From JAAZNV01 sp964605725 (GTDB taxonomy: Bacteria > Patescibacteriota > WWE3 > UBA101185 > UBA10185): a stretch of DNA of 64,000 bases. Every line of letters starts with the position of its first letter. Position 1 is the stretch's first letter. Location of the stretch: the NCBI GenBank assembly GCA_964605725.1, contig CAZSDQ010000001.1, forward strand, positions 1 to 64,000, read 5' to 3'. The notes below the pieces were generated by a model. The model had not been told where the DNA came from and did no database searches. It was given only the letters and a program-made list of their open reading frames with translations. Positions 60,779-64,000 of the stretch are shown here, in pieces. The translations under genes were made by a program, and so were the position numbers.

Positions 60779-61270
60779 ATGAATCACTTCTATTTATCTA
60801 CTTTTCAACCTTCTGACATAGGCAGCGTTCCGATTGTTTTAACTAAACTAATTCCGGATATAAAAATAGATATAAACTCTGATAATTTTATTTTTTATAC
60901 TACTGGTTTTAATAATATAAAAGTTCTTGAGAATGATATTTTGAGAAACACGTTTGTTGTTATAAAAAAGTTTGATAAATTAACCGGAAATTATTTTAAA
61001 CCGATATTTCAGTGGTCTGGACGTCATAATTTTGAAGACATTTTACTTGCAATTAAATCTCTTGGGTACAAATCATTTAGATTAATACTAAATGATGATT
61101 TTAGAATTGTTTCCGGACATCGAAGAGCCGTAAAAGCACTTGAGAGACAAATATCAAGCCAAACGGGATTAAGAATTGATAGAGTAAACCCATCAACCGA
61201 AATTTGGATTTTACACACAAAAGATGGGTATGGTTTTGTTATGTTAAAAATTTCAAATGTCAAAAAATAG
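60779..61270 (+). CDS. Stand-alone THUMP-like protein
   Basis: A 163-residue protein. 'FRLILNDDFRIVSGHRRAV', 'KALERQISSQTGLRIDRVNP' and 'TEIWILHTKDGYGFVMLKI' resemble the THUMP half of TRM11/RlmL-like RNA methyltransferases, which usually continue into a Rossmann methyltransferase domain with an N-P-P-Y motif. Here the protein ends after THUMP and no methyltransferase follows, so it is either truncated or acts with a separate partner. TATAAT (60767-60772) lies exactly 6 bases before the ATG. Confidence 0.5.
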   Translation: MNHFYLSTFQPSDIGSVPIVLTKLIPDIKIDINSDNFIFYTTGFNNIKVLENDILRNTFVVIKKFDKLTGNYFKPIFQWSGRHNFEDILLAIKSLGYKSFRLILNDDFRIVSGHRRAVKALERQISSQTGLRIDRVNPSTEIWILHTKDGYGFVMLKISNVKK

Positions 61271-61329
61271 TATGTGCGAGGTGTTTACTTATTGTAAATA
61301 TTTCCCACTTCCATCTCAATATTTATAAT

Positions 61330-62037
61330 ATGAAGAATATTTTAAACAAACTTAAAACAGAGTTAACCTCTAAAACTAATCAGAGTGGGATAAAAAATTC
61401 TCAAAGATTTTTTAAGGACCCTATCAATACTTATGGGATGAAATCTAAAGATATAGGGATAATATCTCAAAAATATTTCCAATTAATAAAGAGTCTGTCA
61501 AAAGAGGAAATGTGTAAATTGTGTGAGGTTCTGTTTAAATCTGATATGTATGAAGAGTTTATGATTGCAGCAAATTGGATACAAAAAAGGGATAAAGAGT
61601 TTATATCTAAAGACATAGATTTATATGAAAATTGGATTAATAAATATGTTAATAACTGGGCAAAGTGCGATGTATTCTGCAATCACTCCGTCGGAAGTTT
61701 GGTAGAAAGATACCCAAAATTGATTAAATACCCTAAAAAGTGGGCAAAATCGAAAAATCTTTGGATGAGGAGAGCGTCCGCGGTATCATTAATTATTCCA
61801 GCTAAAAATGGGCTATTTTTAAACGATATCTTTGAAATCTGCGATATTTTATTGGAGGATAGGGAGGATATGGTTCAAAAAGGTTACGGATGGCTTTTAA
61901 AAGTTACCTCACAAATAAACTTAAAAATGGTTTTTGACTACGTAATGAAGAACAAAGGTAAAATGCCTCGTACTTCTCTAAGATATGCTATAGAAAAAAT
62001 GCCAAAGGATCTTAAAGAAAAAGCAATGAAAAAATAG
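61330..62037 (+). CDS. AlkD-like DNA alkylation repair protein
   Basis: A 235-residue all-helical HEAT-like repeat protein. 'INTYGMKSKDIGIISQKYF', 'MIAANWIQKRDKEF', 'NWAKCDVFCNHSVGSLV', 'SKNLWMRRASAVSLI' and 'VQKGYGWLLKVTS' are in the order and form of AlkD-family DNA glycosylases, including the conserved Trp-Asp and W-x-R-R-x-x-x-V motifs. It excises alkylated bases. An upstream in-frame start at 61204 would overlap the previous gene, and the ATG at 61330 begins the homologous region. Confidence 0.85.
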   Translation: MKNILNKLKTELTSKTNQSGIKNSQRFFKDPINTYGMKSKDIGIISQKYFQLIKSLSKEEMCKLCEVLFKSDMYEEFMIAANWIQKRDKEFISKDIDLYENWINKYVNNWAKCDVFCNHSVGSLVERYPKLIKYPKKWAKSKNLWMRRASAVSLIIPAKNGLFLNDIFEICDILLEDREDMVQKGYGWLLKVTSQINLKMVFDYVMKNKGKMPRTSLRYAIEKMPKDLKEKAMKK

Positions 62038-62070
62038 TAATAAGATAGGTATTTCTGATATCATTTACAA

Positions 62071-62769
62071 ATGAGAACAAACGTTATCGCTACAATCGGA
62101 CCCTCTTCCATTGATAAAGATATTCTTGGACAACTTATATCTGAAGGTGTGGATATAATTAGAATAAATACTTCATACGGAGATATTGAGCAATACAAAA
62201 AGGTTCTCCAAAATCTTAAAGAGGTAGACCCCAACTCCAGAGTAAAAAAGATGCTTGATATTAAAAGTGAAGATATTCTCAATTTTTGTGATGAAAATAA
62301 AATGGATTTCATAGCTGTTTCTTTTGCTGAATCAAAGGAACAAATTGAAAATATAAAAAATAAGCACCCCGACTGTGTACTAATCTCAAAGATTGAATCA
62401 GTTAAAGGTGTTACGAATTATCACGACATATTGGAAGTATCGGACGGTGTCATGATTGCTCGAGGAGATTTAAGCAGTGCCGTAACCTTGGAGAAAGTAC
62501 CACCACTACAAAAACAATTTACAAAGGAAGCGATCTTAAAAAATAAATATGTTATTGCCGCAACTGAAATGCTTTTATCAATGACTGATAAACCTTATCC
62601 AACCAACGCAGAGGTGTCTGACGTGGCCAATGCAGTTTTTGATGGGGTTAATGCAGTAATGTTATCCGAAGAGACAGCTGTAGGTAAATACCCTGTAGAA
62701 TCAGTAAAGATTATGGAAAAAATAATAACCGAAGCAGAAAACTACACAAGGGAGCAGAACTTAATTTAA
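62071..62769 (+). CDS. Minimal pyruvate kinase-like protein lacking B and C domains
   Basis: A 232-residue protein carrying only the A-domain barrel of pyruvate kinase. Arg31/Asn33 ('IIRINTS'), Lys107 and Glu109 ('SKIES'), Asp133 ('MIARGDL') and Thr165 ('AATEM') are present, as is 'PTNAEVSDVANAVFDG' and 'MLSEETAVGKYPVE'. The stretch that normally reads DTKGPEIR and leads into the B lid domain is replaced by 'KKMLDIKSEDIL', and the C domain is absent; usual length is about 470. It may be a phosphotransferase of different specificity. TATCAT lies 6 bases before the ATG. Confidence 0.75.
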   Translation: MRTNVIATIGPSSIDKDILGQLISEGVDIIRINTSYGDIEQYKKVLQNLKEVDPNSRVKKMLDIKSEDILNFCDENKMDFIAVSFAESKEQIENIKNKHPDCVLISKIESVKGVTNYHDILEVSDGVMIARGDLSSAVTLEKVPPLQKQFTKEAILKNKYVIAATEMLLSMTDKPYPTNAEVSDVANAVFDGVNAVMLSEETAVGKYPVESVKIMEKIITEAENYTREQNLI

Positions 62770-62774
62770 GTCAA

Positions 62775-64000
62775 TCAAACGTTTTTAACTTTATTTCTAT
62801 AAATTGACAGCTTAACGAACTCGCTTGTAATAAAATATCCAGCAGCAATCACTATGATTGTTAATAAATTACTATATTTAAGAGGAGTAAATCCAAATGT
62901 GTTCTTTCCAAAAGGTAAGAAGGTTACTACAAACGTACTCACAGCTGCCAAAGAAGTTAAAAATATAATAATTCTGGAAGGTTTTGAACGACTTTTTAAT
63001 ATAAATTTCTTTGTCCTAATGGAAAATATTAATAGCAGCTCTGTTAATATACTTTCTATAAACCACGCTGTCCTTAGTACCTCGGGCTTGCTCGACTTAA
63101 AGATAGCGAACAATAAAAGGTCGAAGACGGTGCTCACAATTCCCAGAAAAGTCGCCATAATTACTATTTCAGTATTGTTATAGACACATGGATCTTTTAT
63201 TTCCTCCTTCTCAACATTATCTGTAGCAATAGATATCATTGGAAAATCGGAAAGTAAGTTAACAAGTAAAATTTGAACAGGAAGCATTGGAAGGTATTCA
63301 ATCAAAAGTGAGGCTATAGCAACAGCGTAAAAATTACCAAAATTAGATGATAATGTAGCTTTAATATATTTAGATGTGTTTACAAAGGTTTTCCTTCCTT
63401 CTTCAATTCCGTCAATAATAACTTTTAAATCCTGTTGTAACAAAATTAAGTCAGAGGCTTCTCTGGCAACATCTGAAGCACCGTTAACTACAATAGCCAC
63501 ATTAGCAAGTTTTAATGCGGGTGCGTCGTTAATGCCATCTCCCAAGTAACCAACTGTATACTTCTTTTGAAGTATCTCAATAATTTGAAATTTCTGTTCA
63601 GGAGAAACCCTAGCGAAAACATTTCCTTTCTCAACAGCAGATATTTTTTCTTCGTAATTCATTTTTTCAAGATCAAAACCAGAAATTACCTCGCTATATG
63701 ATTTGGCAATACCAACCTCGTAAGCAACTGCCCCTGCAACTTCAGCGCTGTCACCAGTAATTATTTTTATTCTCACACCTAACTCCTGTGCTTTATTAAC
63801 AGCACTTCTAGAACTTATTTTTACGGGATCTGAAAAGGAAATTAAACCAACTAATTCTAAATTTGATTCCTCGTCTTCAACATCGTAATCATCTTTACTA
63901 AATTCTTTCCTGGCGACAGTAATCACCCTTCGTCCTTTTTTACCTTGATCTAAAATCCATTCTAAAATATTCTTTTCATCTTCATTTGAAATATTTGAAA
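62775..64000 (-). CDS. P-type ATPase, Mg2+ transport (MgtA/P3B) type, partial
   Basis: The frame stays open to the window edge, so the N-terminal part is missing; 408 codons are seen. They cover the end of the N-domain ('GKKGRRVITVARKE'), the hinge 'YLGDGINDAPALKLA', and the C-terminal helices. 'YIKATLSSNFGNFYAVAIAS' and 'LPMLPVQILLVNLLSDFPMI' with 'ATDNVE' are characteristic of MgtA/MgtB magnesium importers. A GTG at 63926 could be mistaken for a start but the homology runs through it. It converges with the mini pyruvate kinase. Confidence 0.85.
   Translation of the reverse strand, partial: SNISNEDEKNILEWILDQGKKGRRVITVARKEFSKDDYDVEDEESNLELVGLISFSDPVKISSRSAVNKAQELGVRIKIITGDSAEVAGAVAYEVGIAKSYSEVISGFDLEKMNYEEKISAVEKGNVFARVSPEQKFQIIEILQKKYTVGYLGDGINDAPALKLANVAIVVNGASDVAREASDLILLQQDLKVIIDGIEEGRKTFVNTSKYIKATLSSNFGNFYAVAIASLLIEYLPMLPVQILLVNLLSDFPMISIATDNVEKEEIKDPCVYNNTEIVIMATFLGIVSTVFDLLLFAIFKSSKPEVLRTAWFIESILTELLLIFSIRTKKFILKSRSKPSRIIIFLTSLAAVSTFVVTFLPFGKNTFGFTPLKYSNLLTIIVIAAGYFITSEFVKLSIYRNKVKNV

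Noticed and set aside
63926..64000. GTG at 63926 as start of the Mg-type ATPase
   Set aside because: The same frame with family-like sequence continues upstream to the window edge, so the gene is simply cut off.

Overview
The window is an AT-rich (roughly one third GC by eye), gene-dense bacterial chromosome segment that uses the standard bacterial code. TGA is a real stop, for example at the ends of rsmI and the APH-type kinase. Small hypothetical membrane proteins, UBA-like N-termini, SIMPL, DUF4430-, DUF2207- and DUF5320-type proteins, minimal versions of enzymes (a 232-residue pyruvate kinase, a stand-alone THUMP-like protein) and many transcripts that appear to start at the start codon fit a Patescibacteria/CPR organism (for example Microgenomates, Dojkabacteria or Katanobacteria). 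This placement is inference; no rRNA is present to fix it. No phage, IS element or CRISPR array was seen.

Layout. 1-14.6 kb: tRNA-Glu, an SBP_bac_5 lipoprotein-like receptor, map, a SIMPL protein, a candidate 145-nt ncRNA, leuS, rpmG, rsmI-helD, a GT39-like membrane enzyme, dgkA and a MacA-MacB-type export operon. 14.6-21.4 kb: a tRNA-rich stretch (Arg, Lys, Leu, Leu, Gly, Gly, Cys, Phe) with small charged proteins, a palindromic operator, a duplicated tRNA-Arg 3' end and two protein genes starting 9-11 bases after a tRNA CCA end. 21.4-26.1 kb: an apparent RiPP locus (36-residue Cys-rich peptide, radical SAM/SPASM maturase, methyltransferase, GNAT), then three genes separated by a 32-bp direct repeat that supplies the C-terminal codons and stop of the genes before it. 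26.2-31.1 kb: secreted hydrolases, a C39-like peptidase, a candidate 300-nt structured RNA, membrane enzymes and a beta-lactamase-like serine hydrolase. 31.1-31.4 kb: a nest of tRNA genes in which an intact tRNA-Val sits inside the anticodon loop of a second tRNA, itself bracketed by remnants of a third. 31.4-41 kb: a RecB/Cas4-like nuclease fold, APH kinase, plsC, hsp20-htrA, peroxiredoxin and a thioredoxin/DsbD redox operon. 41-51.8 kb: GH5, a metalloprotease, SLT lysozyme, NAD kinase, a P2-type ATPase and phosphohexomutase. 51.8-59.8 kb: one 2687-codon cyclic beta-1,2-glucan synthase-like gene. 60-64 kb: small proteins, AlkD, mini pyruvate kinase and a partial Mg-type P-ATPase.

How the parts work together. 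Many genes serve the cell surface (glycosyltransferases, glucan synthase, PGM/PMM, SLT, deacetylase, undecaprenol kinase), extracytoplasmic quality control and redox (HtrA, Hsp20, DsbD-like, peroxiredoxin), and ion pumping. The most notable unexplained structures are the RiPP locus, the nested tRNA array with GA-AC-GAA-GT-GA hairpins, the ORF-ending 32-bp repeats, the two promoter-bounded ncRNAs, and the recurrent -10 box placed exactly 6-7 bases before start codons.
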